From Paragonimus westermani (Eukaryota; Platyhelminthes; Trematoda; Plagiorchiida; Troglotrematidae): a DNA stretch of 64,000 nt. A program made the position numbers and the translations under genes. The notes beneath the pieces were generated by a model, which worked only from the letters and a program-made list of their open reading frames with translations, was not told the origin of the DNA and did not search any database. Position 1 is the first letter of the stretch; the number at the start of each line of letters is the position of its first letter. The stretch is from contig QNGE01000732.1 of NCBI GenBank assembly GCA_008508345.1, forward strand, positions 118,051-182,050, read 5' to 3'. Shown piece after piece: positions 23,776 to 35,345 of the stretch.

Positions 23776-26700
23776 TTAATGGAGATTAATGTACTTTGTT
23801 AAAAGGCTATACGACCTAAGCAGTATTAAGGTTTTTGGAAGCATGACAAAAATTTCTCCAGTATGTTTGAAGTAAGATGACATGTCGATGATTATTCTCT
23901 AAATCTGTCGTAATTATAACAGGTCCATGAAGATTTCCCTTCTGTTTGTACGCAGAACTCTTCGTCGACTCTCAACTAAAGGCAAGAAATGTGGTGTGTA
24001 AGCTGTTTCCTTAATGTGAATGTCTGCAAACACACTCCCACCGTTAGGTCTTCAATATTATAACTTGTGTAATTAACTGTTTCTAATAAGAGAACTCAAG
24101 TTAACAAAGCTTATGCACTTGTGAAACTCATGTGGTTGTCTGTTTCACAAAATTCACATGGGTAAATGTGACGCAGACTATGAGAATTGAACTGCTGACA
24201 GATCGGTTACCTTGTTTTGGCTTGTGGCGTGATTTGCACACGTTTAGAGTCGATCTTAATAAATAACCTCCTCTATGAACCTTCGATTGATCTTGTAAAC
24301 GCGGAAGTTTGAACATACTGGACTCCTATTTTGGCAGCCCACAGTGTGATTGATTTCGGAACAACTGAGAGTATGATATGGGCCGGCTGGAAGAATTTGC
24401 TACTTTCTGGTTGCTTCGTGCTAGTCTAACCAGAATGTCATCTCTCTTGACTTGATTTCTCATCATGAATCATTTTTCGCATCGTTTACAAGATCCTATC
24501 ATGTCAGCGGAAACCAGTCCCATAGCCCACAGTAGCCATGGCCGAATCTGTCTCCATCCGGTTTTGTTTTAGCACAAGAAAGTCAAGCACATCTTGTGAT
24601 TCTCATGATTGTAAGTGAATTGTCTTTTTCACTCACAGAGTCACACGACTGATCCAAAGTCGGTAGAATACCACCTGTGTGAAAACCTGACCATTCTATG
24701 ATGGCTTATGCTCAAGCATTCGAAATTTGTCATCTGGACAGTCTTTTTCGCCTGCTGTCTCCGATAAATGCGTATTCAACAAATTTTGTATTTACGTTGA
24801 CCTGAGAACAAGTGCTCTGTTCTCCTTATTTTTAATGGCTGAAGGGTTTGTTAGTAAACATTAATAATTTAGTCAGCCGACCATTACTCTGTTTGGTATA
24901 AAACTAGCAAACTTGCTCATTTATTACAAAGGAAGGCCGTCATATCAAATGTCAGTCACCTGAAGCTCATCAGCACAACTTATGCTCACAGAATCAGATA
25001 TCCAAATGTAAATCCAGCGTGTACGGTGGACTGAGCTGAAGAGGCTTTATCTTGCCGCTGTAGTTGAGTACCATTTCAGTCTTTCACGGAAGAGCTCACT
25101 TCAAGTCGGTTTCATACAGGCCGGTACACAGTAGCAACGGGGCGACAATTTGGCAATGCTTACATATATATGTGTGTGTATTGTCAGCCAGAAATCAGCA
25201 TGTCCATCTCTATCGTGTAGACGATTGTCTCCCCATTCGTTTTTGTCAGTCTGATCACTAATGCACTGGGTTTTAAGTGCTGGAATGTTCCGACCGAAGC
25301 TGACATGAAAGTGGCAGAGAGATAGGAGGTCGAACTACTGGGAAAAAGAGCCTCTTCAGCAGCAAAGGGACTGCTAGTGTCTGTATCACGACAGAGTACC
25401 CCTATTCAATAAACTTAAACAAGCAGGGAATCGTCTATGTCAGCTCGCGTTAAAGTATCCGGAAACATGTCATAGTCAGCACTAGTTCGAGACCAGTCAT
25501 AGACTGCTCATGGCCAACGAAAGTCGGTAACAGTAGAACGACTGTCTGTTCCCAGACGGTTGCTTTCAATTTGGGCACAGTTCTGATTTTCACCTAAGTA
25601 TTTCTTACCAGAATAAGCTCACAACTGTTTACTTCGATCTATGAGGTGAAACATTTTACAGATGTTATTGCAAATCTGTGAACTTCAACCCCTCTGTGCA
25701 TCATAACTTACGTGATGCAGACTTTCACGGACTACATTATATATATATATATACGTAATTCATCCAGAACTACCTTAAATTTCAATGATCGTTTTAAACT
25801 GTATAGCTTTAGTATACTTGTAGTTGGTTTGGTCAACAAACGGTTATGGATGATATAATCACCCGGCGAACGGACCATTTCTGTTTGAGAAGTTCTTACC
25901 ACAACACTCCATTCCACCGATTCAATTGACAGGTTCCGCACAATAAAGCAAGATAAGTAGGTGGGTATGAGAATAAAAATGTACAGTTTTTGATCTTTTG
26001 GTATGACTGCCCATCTCATTTACTACAGCAGTTACAGTGTGGATACGAGACGAAACTCTAATTTAGTCACACTTCTGACTCTTGTTGTATTGACCAGGTT
26101 GACTAAACAGGACTGAGTCTGTTGTTAACACAAGAGGACACTGGTCTGGTTCAAACAAAAACTAACTCATGACCTCAGTTACTGACCTAATTAGCACTAA
26201 GTAACGTTTTGCGACACAACGGAACAGACGAATTTGCCATGAGAATTTTAGCCGATTTAGCTCAATTAATCCGAATTTTCCAGTATGCAGTTGGTGTCAA
26301 CTATAACAAAACGAATCTACATTAGATGAGTGTATCATGCGGAACAGTCACATCAAGATTACTATGATGGACAATCGGTTTTGTTATCGGCACTCTCTTC
26401 CACAGAAGGTGAAAATCTGTCTTGGACTTTTCAACAAAGAGGTTGCAGCAAACGCAAGAAATCAGACCGACGGTTCGAAATTTCTAAACTCTTTCATTGT
26501 TCAATACAGACGTAGTTACTTCTAACACTCAGGGTAGACATTAAGGTAGATTCGCGTAACCGGCAGATCTGAAAATCCAGTCTATTCCTGCAAGATCCCA
26601 ACGAAGTTCAATCAAGTCTTAAGAGCTCAGCTTATGCAACGAGCTTAATGAAATCAAATAGCTTTATGGTTTGTAAGAGTTTAGATGTTCAGAGTTATTT

Positions 26701-27800
26701 CTGCAATACTACTCAAGGCTGCCGTGATTCACAAACAGAAATTAATCTGATGTCAAATAAGACAGGTGGGTTTAAAGATTGACAATCATTATACTCCATG
26801 AACGTCTGCTTTTATTCATGGTTTGCATTATGGCTCAGATTGACCATTATGTGTCAGAAGTTACAAGCAACTATCCAGACAGGATCATTTAACCATAACA
26901 GTTGAACCTCGCAGGTGATGGGTGTAGTCTGAGCACTGTACGCATGCGATAGCTTGACTTGAATATCAGTTAGAATGTATAAGATTCACAGAGAGATTAC
27001 AGACAGGAAGAAACTGAAAAAGGACTGGTGTGTTTTACGTCGGACGGGCTGGAAACGAATAAGCCAGACCAGAAAACCTGTTTATTTTATGCATATTGTA
27101 GCCGCTCTTTCACCTTCTATCCATAAGAAAACATGAAGTATCCAACAATCCTCCAACAATTCTGAAGGCTCCGCTTACAAACGTGCACTTCCGTTAGACT
27201 GTTTTGCAGGCATGAGTCTATAATTTTTTTCTGTGAGAAGTCTGATTTGAACTCTGCATCGCATCATTAAATTTTACAACTCATTACCACACAAAAATCT
27301 AGCACCGAACTCACGACTTCCACATAGCATTGCAGTTTTCAAGGCCATTTCAGCTGTTAGTCAAACCAACAGGTAGGTCAAGTATATGACATAGATTTGT
27401 GTCGTTTCAAGTTCTGCCATTTGAATGTCAGTCCGATTAACTCTGTCCAATCAGTAGTTCACCTTCATCCTTACAAATCGGCTGAGCCGAAGCGAATTGT
27501 TTCTTATATTCTCACACGGTGCTAGTGGGATGAGACTTGTTTCCACATCATATCAGGCTCTCGTTTGACGCGGGTTAAGACCGAAGTTCATCGACTTTTA
27601 AGAAAGGCCCTATATAATAGTTCATAGGCTGAGACCATGTGGAACTTATGCTTGCTAACATTAGATGCGTTACACGAGAGAAATAAGAGCGAAACTCTAA
27701 CTATTTATCACCTGTCCAAGTGGTTCATCATAAGTCATCACACATCATCAGACAACCCTGAAGGTTGTGACAATATGCTGCATCCGACTCACGAGATAGC
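23776..27800. other. No recognisable gene; one short AT repeat
   Basis: No motif was recognised in this 4-kb stretch, which lies between the decayed PLE and the open PLE. A (TA)n run occurs at about 25738-25753. The minus frame 26019-25732 (95 codons) has no identifiable domain. I looked upstream of the PLE frame for the N-terminal 'KADKG'-type motif of PLE proteins and did not find it. Confidence 0.4.
25738..25753. repeat. (TA)n microsatellite
   Basis: Eight TA dinucleotides in a row are read directly from the sequence. Confidence 0.9.
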
Positions 27801-29411
27801 TTGCGTCATAATCAACGAAACCAGGCGAATAGAGAAAGTGGACAACATGAGCGAAATACAGGGGACCGCATAGGACGACATCTTCAGCTGCTCTTGCAGT
27901 TGCGGATTATTGACGAAGTAACGTACAATTCTCTTAAGCCGTGCGGATCGTCAACACCTCAACTTTACGGCCTACCAAAGACTCACAAATCTGGGATGCC
28001 ACTTAGGCCAATTTTAGCAATGACAAACTCACCTTACCACAAATTAGCACGCTGGCTGGTCACTATTCTAACCCCAGTAAAACAGAAATTTCAGAAATAC
28101 TCCATTAAAGATTCCTTTGAATTGATCAGTGACCTGGACAGAATCAATCTTGCCAATGAACTGATGTGCTCTATAGATGTTCAGTCACTTTTCACAAATG
28201 TCCCACTGCATGAAACGATTGACTACATTTGTGAACTCGTTGAAATGAGTCACACTTCGTTGCCACTTCCCACCGACATATTGAAGGAAACTTTGCTGCT
28301 CTGTACTGAGAATGTCAGTTTTCGTTTCCTTGAACAGTCCTACCGTCAAATAGACGGAGTAGCCATGGGAAGTCCACTAGGTCCCATCATAGCAGACTTT
28401 TTCATGCTAAAAATTGAGCAACAGCTAGCTACGGAGATAGAAAACTTGTCATATTACAAGCGTTACGTCGATGACACCTTAATTTTCAGTCGATCTAAAC
28501 AGATGATAGATAACCTGGTGCAACGTCTAAATAGTTGCCATCCTAATCTGAAGGTCACTTGTGAATTTGAGGTCAGCAACTGCCTGCCATTTCTAGATAT
28601 CCTAATAAGTCGTCGGGAAGATGGCTCGGTTAGAAGAACCGTGTATAGGAAACCCACATGGTCAGGTCAATACCTAAACTTTAGCAGCTTCACACCGATC
28701 CAACACAAACGAGCACTAGTAAATACTCTCTTCACACGAGCAAGGCGAATCTGTACGCCCGACAGCCTCGCGGAGGAACTAGATCTGATTACGTCTGTCC
28801 TACAATCAAATGGTTACCCCAGAAGTTTCATAGATAGGCACAGTAGACCAAAATTACCATCCGAAAAGGTGGTCACTGTAGAGAAAAAGAGAGTCTATAT
28901 AGAGCTACCTTTTAAGGGTGATTATGTCATGCAGCAAACATCACAGCGATTAAGAAATTCAATTAAACGAACATTTAATGCAGCTGAACTCCGTGTAATC
29001 GCTCGGACTCAGAAACTACCAGTGCCTTCAATCAAAGGAGATCAGCCTATCGGTGCCACTTCACATTGTGTTTACCAATTTGTATGTAACTGCGGAGAAA
29101 GTTACATAGGCAGAACCGAGAGATGCTTGATCTCCAGAATGAAGGAACATTTACCTAAATGGGTACAGAAGTCCGTGTTACCGGAGAATGGTAATGTTTC
29201 TGAAACGCATAAACAGCCAGTTTCCTCAGTCGCTAGACACGTCTTGACCACCGGTCATGCTACCGATCCATCTTGTGCATTCAAAATCCTGTTGCGACAT
29301 TCCAACCCGAGATTCTTACGGTTCGCTGAAGCAGTTGCAATTAATCGACTCAAACCAGCTCTCTGTGTTCAGAAACAACTGTTCGTGAACCTGACCCTTC
29401 CCTGGACTTAA
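27801..29411 (+). CDS. Penelope-like element reverse transcriptase with GIY-YIG endonuclease, 5' truncated
   Basis: The 536-codon open frame encodes a retroelement polyprotein that copies its own RNA into DNA and nicks the target. Visible in order are PLE finger words 'LYGLPKTHK' (55-63) and 'LRPIL' (68-72). RT motif A follows with D126 in 'SIDVQSLFTNVP', then motif B 'GVAMGSPLGP' (186-195) and motif C 'YVDD' (222-225). Next come 'LPFLDI' (262-267) and 'VYRKPTWSGQYLNF' (281-294), then the GIY-YIG nuclease: 'VYQFVC' (424-429), 'YIGRT' (435-439), R441, H450, H480, H486, candidate catalytic E510, and 'KPALCVQK' (518-525). All expected catalytic residues are present with no internal stop. Full PLE proteins usually have some 200-300 more N-terminal residues, and these are missing. 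Homology is convincing only from about residue 25, so the Met shown is arbitrary. The copy may be young but is probably unable to move alone. Confidence 0.95.
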   Translation: MRHNQRNQANRESGQHERNTGDRIGRHLQLLLQLRIIDEVTYNSLKPCGSSTPQLYGLPKTHKSGMPLRPILAMTNSPYHKLARWLVTILTPVKQKFQKYSIKDSFELISDLDRINLANELMCSIDVQSLFTNVPLHETIDYICELVEMSHTSLPLPTDILKETLLLCTENVSFRFLEQSYRQIDGVAMGSPLGPIIADFFMLKIEQQLATEIENLSYYKRYVDDTLIFSRSKQMIDNLVQRLNSCHPNLKVTCEFEVSNCLPFLDILISRREDGSVRRTVYRKPTWSGQYLNFSSFTPIQHKRALVNTLFTRARRICTPDSLAEELDLITSVLQSNGYPRSFIDRHSRPKLPSEKVVTVEKKRVYIELPFKGDYVMQQTSQRLRNSIKRTFNAAELRVIARTQKLPVPSIKGDQPIGATSHCVYQFVCNCGESYIGRTERCLISRMKEHLPKWVQKSVLPENGNVSETHKQPVSSVARHVLTTGHATDPSCAFKILLRHSNPRFLRFAEAVAINRLKPALCVQKQLFVNLTLPWT

Positions 29412-29492
29412 TGTCTTATCCTCTCTCGCTTATTGATTTTCCACCCCTCAAATCGATTGTTTTAAAAAAAGCCCACCCGTGTTATTGTAAGT
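29412..29492 (+). other. PLE 3' untranslated segment
   Basis: These 81 bases link the PLE stop codon to the hammerhead. They include an A7 run at 29464-29470 and no further open frame. Nothing else in them was recognised. Confidence 0.6.
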
Positions 29493-29533
29493 TTGGTACT
29501 GATGAGTCAATACGAAATGCTTGCATCTACCAG
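29493..29533 (+). ncRNA. Hammerhead ribozyme, short-stem PLE type
   Basis: All the invariant core parts are present. CTGATGA lies at 29499-29505, GAA at 29514-29516 and an A-T pair at the base of stem III (29517/29526). The cleavage-site C is at 29527. Stem I pairs TTGGTA (29493-29498) with TACCAG (29528-29533), giving five Watson-Crick pairs and one wobble. Stem II is minimal: GT with AC around CAAT. Stem III pairs ATGC (29517-29520) with GCAT (29523-29526) around TT. Stem I is the open one, so this is type I. Known PLEs carry small hammerheads with short stem III, and its place after the GIY-YIG stop fits that role in processing element RNA. With stems II and III so short it may work only as a dimer or weakly; activity is inferred. 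Confidence 0.85.
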
Positions 29534-32500
29534 TTTTCATGTTCTATCTGCTTTGTTCAAACTGCCCGAGGGAACTAATTGTTTCAAACCAGGAATTGTC
29601 AAGTGACCTTCGGTTATAACCCATCTTGAAACTCTCCTAACTACGAAGTCAACAATGGCACCATTCAACTAGAATGGCGAAGTCAAGTCCTTCCTAACTC
29701 GTCTAAACACCGGCATGTTTCCATTAATTCATCAGAGCTTCAAGCGATTAGATTACATATGATTAAAAATAATCTCTCCATGTAGGCTGGGCAGCTTAAA
29801 AATCAAGTAACTCTCATCAATTGAAGAGCGAGGTTCCAACTGACACTTCACTCAGTCCGTATCGCACATCAGTGTCTTCCATGCGACAAATCAAAGTTGC
29901 TGATTTAGTCTAGAAACCCCCCCCCCGCGTTCATACAGTATTCACCTGTTATTACCGGTCATGCTCGTCTACCCTTCCCACCCAATTGCCATCAACTTAT
30001 TTACTGTCTACGACATTTGTTGAACGGAAAATGTCGGCTTGTCGACGGATAATAGTATGTGGGACTATGTGTGTTTTTAAGGTAGGCTGTTCATATAGCA
30101 CACAAATGTAAGATATTAGTTGTGCAGATTTGGTGAATCGTAACATAACACCTCAGGGTGAACAAATGCTGTTCGCAGGATCTCAGGTGAATTGTGTACT
30201 TAGTCGGTAAGATAAATAATTACACAGGTAAGTCAGAGTACCAAGACGATTCACAAACGTACACGGAAAGGACTGTGGAACAACTCGAAACTGGAATTAA
30301 CGGGCCTAAAATGCACTGTATTTACTCAATTCGAAAGTGTGCTAGTACCTTCCAAGGACCCGGTATTTTTGGCGTCCATCATGGGAAATGTCGAGATAAT
30401 TAGACACAGATTTCTGCATAACTGGACAAGTTCAGCTGCATACATCCACTGGATTGTGAGAAACAGTGTTAGTTTTATTGAGACAATAGGTCTTGAACTC
30501 TCAAACTTACACCAGTTGGTCGTGAATTAGACAAACTGTTTGGCAGCAATGACTGGTGATAACAAGAACTCAACAGATCAGACAAATTTACAGAATCCCA
30601 CAATAGCAGTATTTTCGCTCACGTAAAAGTTACAAATTACCACCGATTTTTTTGCGAAAACAAAAACAGCCAATCAAGGTTAATCACTCAACGACAGCAG
30701 CTTAGGTTCTTTTGACAGATAAATCTGTTATCCTGTTACATCAACCAAACCAATTCCATCATCCCATACAGTAGACTACTATCCATCTCATCCACTATGA
30801 TATTTGATGATCTACGTGATCTGTTTGTATTTTCGTACGTAAAGCAACCAATTTTTATACAACCGTAATTAACTGGTTAGGATTACCGGAAACCATTGTT
30901 TGTATTATTAATTTCTACTGTGTTGAGGCGAATATAAATTGTTTTAGTTTATCTCTGATTTCTCCCAACACGGGTAGGCGACTAAATCCTGTGTGGGAAA
31001 CTTCACAACTATAATAGAAACGAGTATCTGTGTCCAATGATTGAATATGGAATTCAGTCGAAAACGTCTTTAGTCGTTAACATACCATCCACTACCTTCT
31101 CTTAGTGTTTGTCACACGATTCCACGATAGAATAGTTATTGCTCATCATATCCATTTTCTATATTCTGCAGACTATTGACTACTTGTTGATGACGGAAAC
31201 AAAAGCTTTGGCGCATGGTACAAAGAGTGAGAGGTTGTCAACCGATTCAAACGTCTGACACAGCTAACCATAGATAATCAAACCTTCTTTAATACGAACG
31301 TACATACCATATGTATTCTCGGCGTTCTCATTGTAATGAATATTTTCTTAGGATGGAAGACCACATGCCGTTACCCGTAAACGAAGCACGTTGATGATTG
31401 TATCGAACTACCTCAGTTGAACTGCGAACTACGTCCTGTAAATCAATAAAATTAACCGTGTGGTCGTTTTGGCAGCTAGACTTTTAAAGTTCCTCAATAA
31501 CGTCCACATACAGAGTGTTAAATATCCGTAATAATCACCGTTATCCCATTTGAGCTGTTGTCTTTATTGAGAAGTTGCACTGTATGAATTTATATCACCC
31601 TGTTTAGGGTAATTCCCCCACATGTTCAGACATCAATGGTTATCTAATCTTAACCTATAGAATTGCCAACTAACCACTCAGAAGTTGTACAATCTGCTTT
31701 CACTTCACAAAAACAGTCGGCTCAGAGGAAGCTGGTTAAAATCGACACATTAACCGGGAGGCATGGCCTTTAGCCAGCTCATTCGATGCCGTTACATATC
31801 CGGCTTGTAGCGACCAGCTAGATTTTCTGTGACTGCTCCGTTTACAAAAAAAATTAAGTCTAGGCTATGTGCACTTATATAAACCACAAAGCTGTGTCTT
31901 CAGCTAACTTGGTCGTTTGAATCATTTTAATGGTTTAAAGCTGCATTCTTCTGTTCACAGTCTCAACTGGTTAACAGTTGCCTACTACACTTAGATTTAT
32001 AAAGATTGTATGTCTGATCGTCTGTAATTGGGTTGTATTTCGTCACACGATCATTCAGTCATATTCCCAAAACTTATTTTCTATTCTCGCCTTCACAGTG
32101 ATTAACCTTCCTTATAGACCTTATTGAAACCATGGTACCCTCTTGCATTTTCCCTGCTAAAAACAATTCAACACAGAATCTGTTTAGGTTTATTCATTCT
32201 GTAACCTACATCCGATTCCTGTCAACAATATCCGCAGATGAAACCAATCACAAATGGTCACATATGAAAGTTGGTCTCTGACGAATGGGGGGACTAATCA
32301 GGACATGAATAGAGGCTACACAAAACACTAATAGAAAGCAAACTTTATTGTGTTTACAGAAAACTTGCGATGATGGTGTGTACAATACAGTTCGGTTACT
32401 GTGTTTGGGAACATTCTCATTTGCTTCGTGTTTCACGCGTGAAAATTCCCAATGGTCTTGTGCACAGAAAAAAAGCCGTGCACATAAAATGACGTTGCAC

Positions 32501-33315
32501 GTAACCCATTAAGTCAAAAGACAGGGAATGCTGGCAATCTCCAACGATCGATAGCTCGAGATGTGCCGGAATGATAGATATTTTATTTGTTCACATAAAA
32601 AAGTATGAGACACGAATGAGAACAATCATGTCAGCTTCTTCACATAGGCTGGACTCTTAGTTTAAAGTTGCGATGATAGACGTTGTGGTCTTTCCAGGTT
32701 GAATCACACCAGGTTAAAAGCGGAAGTGTGACAAGTGTGGATATTTGATAAGTGACCTATGTAAAGTCCTAAACTCCCACTTCAACTTCAAAGAACCAAA
32801 CGTAGATCGCCAGTCTAAAGGAGTGGTTGGTCTTCTGAGAGATTTTCTGAGAGTAAGACTCTCCGTCAATCCTAATACTCTTCTTATCTTCACACTCAAC
32901 TGTAATCAGCAACTCACACTTTGGTCTGTTTTCACCTGACCTACTGTATGCAGCTGTGCACATGTGATCAGGTTTGACAAGCCAAATCTGCCCCCAAAAT
33001 CTTTAACCGGTTCACGTGGTAGGATTGCAAAGTGGTATGTTCCCAATAAATATCCTACGATTGATCGATTGCTTAACGGTTGTTGTCGAACTATACATTT
33101 ACAAGCGATTTCTACCACAAATTGAAAGGTGAAGAGCTTAGAACCCGCTGATCAGTTTCGCCACTACCCTACGCAATGTATCGAAGCGAGTCTAATGCAT
33201 GGAAACATCGAGCTGTCTGCAATTTCGTCGACGTGAGTGGAGACGGAAATAACGGTATCCTATCAATTGTTCAGGATCTTCGGAAAGACTACTAGACATA
33301 ATAATTATCAACACA
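29534..33315. other. No recognisable gene; possible PLE 3' flank at the left
   Basis: The first few hundred bases after the hammerhead could still belong to the PLE terminal region, but no copy elsewhere in the window allows a comparison. A run of 10 C lies at 29917-29926. Beyond that I see no gene, RNA or repeat copy. Confidence 0.4.
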
Positions 33316-33473
33316 ATATTCGCAACAAATTTAGTACGAAGGAAGTCAAACAGTTTGGGCGTCGTATTTAAGATGCTATCGAGAAACAGATTAAGAATAA
33401 TACAACGTTAGAAGCTAGCTGTAATAATCTACGTTTCAACCACCTCGGGTAGCCTCCCTCAGGAAGGAGTATT
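33316..33473. mobile_element. PLE-like terminal module, rearranged copy
   Basis: The left part (33316-33372) matches the left part of the 52 kb element in plus orientation, sharing TTTGGGCGTCGT and TTAGTACGAAG-like words. The right part (about 33384-33473) matches the hairpin part in minus orientation, with core CCTGAGGGAGGC...GGTGGTTGAAAC at 33463-33433. Relative to 52.6 kb the hairpin half is therefore inverted. The CTGAGGA box is altered to CTGAGGG, so hammerhead function is unlikely. Internal inversions are common in PLE copies. No flanking duplication was identified. Confidence 0.6.
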
Positions 33474-34215
33474 GAAGCTTGTTGTTAACGTTATGTTATT
33501 CTCAATCTGTCTATCAATGACTAGCACAGTTCTTTCTCACATCATCCCCAAATTCACACATTACTGTGTATTGTATCACAGTTATTTGCAACACCGAATA
33601 AATACATTCCTTCTCACACATCTACTCAACGTAACCACTGCGGAACCGTTTATTGCTCAATAGTTGTCTGGTTGATGGTCTTCTCATTGACTTTCCATTA
33701 CTGTCTGTCTAAAATGCTTCCAGGGGAAAACCACCTGCTCCATTAATGCAACATCCCTGTGATTAACAGGCGTAAGTGTTGAGTATTCTTCGCGAACCAA
33801 TCGATAGAATAACCCTTAGCCACTTTAGCCTCTCACGCTGTGGATGAAATCAGTTTACACCTAGCCTTGGATTGCTCAGTACGCTGAATTCCGTTCCTCC
33901 GGCATCGTGATATTGCAGACGTCAACCGCTCTTCAGAGAGTCTTGTTTTCTCGTCACATTTATGGCAGTTCGACAATATTTACACCTCCTGCCTGTTTCA
34001 CGGGACTTAGAAATAGCCATATCAGCCAACATCTGATGTTCTACGTACAAACTTGGCTGAGTTAAAACACAGGTAACGGTTATGTTGTATCGTCTGCTTC
34101 GCTTTCTGTTTACGCGTTAAAAAAAATGATTGAAACATAGACGATAGAAGAGAAATCATAGAACTCTTTATGCGATGGTGGTTGTTTTTACGGTTTTAAC
34201 GACTGCTACTAATTC
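33474..34215. other. No recognisable gene
   Basis: I see no protein motif, RNA gene or repeat copy. The 63-codon plus frame starting at 33472 overlaps the edge of the PLE-like module and is treated as chance. Confidence 0.4.
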
Positions 34216-34521
34216 TTACAACTTTGTGTCACTGAAACCAATTAAGCTGAAAGCTAGCAGAAGTAACGCGTGAATTGGCGTTCTTGTCTTATCAGCAGAC
34301 TTCTGACACACGTAGCATATGTAGACCGTGGGTAGATGTCGCCAGGTTGAGTACGACCTCGTTGCTATCTGATTCCACGAAAGTTTCATTCCGTCTTTAT
34401 TAACACTTCTTCTAACCAACACCTCCACAATCGATTCCACTTGTAAATTTTGTGTAAATAAAGTAACCATATTAAAGTTAATCGATTTCAGCCAGCTCAA
34501 TGACACCATGTTGGAGGCCAT
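34216..34521 (-). pseudogene. Possible remnant of a divergent Penelope-like RT
   Basis: The 101-codon minus frame contains 'VEVLVRRS' followed about 8 residues later by 'LSWNQIATRSYSTW'. It ends in the order 'LPTVYICYV' then 'SADK'. PLE proteins have 'LPFLDVLVxRR', a Trp/Tyr-rich 'YRKPTxSGxY' segment and a basic connector in this order. The similarity is to the general pattern and not to the copy at 27.8 kb, and no GIY-YIG block was found downstream. It could be coincidence. A profile search with PLE reverse transcriptase models would decide. Confidence 0.3.
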
Positions 34522-34929
34522 CGCTGGACTAACGAGACAGCACTTGTCTCTTTTGTTGTTCGTGACTTGTTCTCATCCATTTTAACACCTGTACGCCGCC
34601 CTACACTAACAAAGTCATTCACGTTTAAGGTGACCTAGTGTATTGCTTTGACCCGTCACCAGTGCCACATTGTGAGTGAAGTGCAACCTAGTTAAACTCA
34701 TTGTTCACTTGATTTGGTTTTAAATGCTGACAACTGATTTACACAAACTGGTATCGGACCGTTAGCCAGATATGACTGACCAAAATCATCGCATTAAAAA
34801 GAATCCCGCTGCTCCCTACAGTGATCTCGCTTAATTGTCCTGGGCAAGTATGCACCAAACAAAGTAACCGGTGACCGCAAACTTCCCTGTTTAATTGTTT
34901 AGTATTTTAAGGTCGGGTTGATACAGTCT

Positions 34930-35345
34930 GAGCACCACTCATGTTTGGTGGAAGCCTTCGAATTCAATTGGACTTTCTAGCCAGCCTAAACCTCAGCCTA
35001 TCTCATGGTGATCGAACTCAGACGTTTGTTGACTAATGTGGCGTCTACTTGACAGAGATATCTTGTTGGCGCTCTGGCAGATTGAAAATAACAGGTCAGT
35101 TAAGATCACTTGCTGAAAGGATTGGACAGTCTGATCACTAAACAATGGTTGATTAGAGATTGAATGTGATAACTAGGTGTGACCTGGAATTAGGTCATTC
35201 ACGCAGAGGTGAACACGGTTGCGTCATGAGAACTTAGGTCAGAGTTTAACTACCGATCGCGGAGTTGACTTGTGTGCTTCCTTTCCAAAGTGGCCTAGTT
35301 GAATACGAAAACCGTGAGCAACTGTGAGGTGTATTCATTTGAGCG
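34930..35345. mobile_element. Old inverted SINE pair (minus tail, plus unit)
   Basis: 34930-35010 reads as a minus SINE tail (CACCACTCATGTTTGG, then GGACTTTCTAGCCAGCC). From about 35085 a plus unit begins with its head extension (AATAACAGGTCAGTTA and GGACAGTCTGATCAC). It continues through a box A remnant CACGCAGAGGTGAACACGG and TTGCGTCATGAG, then a degraded box B. Divergence is high. The order, minus then plus, is the same head-to-head layout as the younger composites. Confidence 0.55.

Larger units (their letters stand above)
27870..29533 (+). mobile_element. Penelope-like retroelement, 5'-truncated copy with 3' hammerhead
   Basis: The element covers the open RT/GIY-YIG frame and a short 3' region ending in a hammerhead fold. 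The left boundary is set where PLE similarity becomes convincing. The right boundary is the end of the ribozyme, although element sequence may continue further. No flanking target-site duplication could be identified because neither edge is precise. Introns were not seen. The lack of stops contrasts with the four or five decayed PLE remnants elsewhere in the window and points to a later insertion. Confidence 0.85.
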
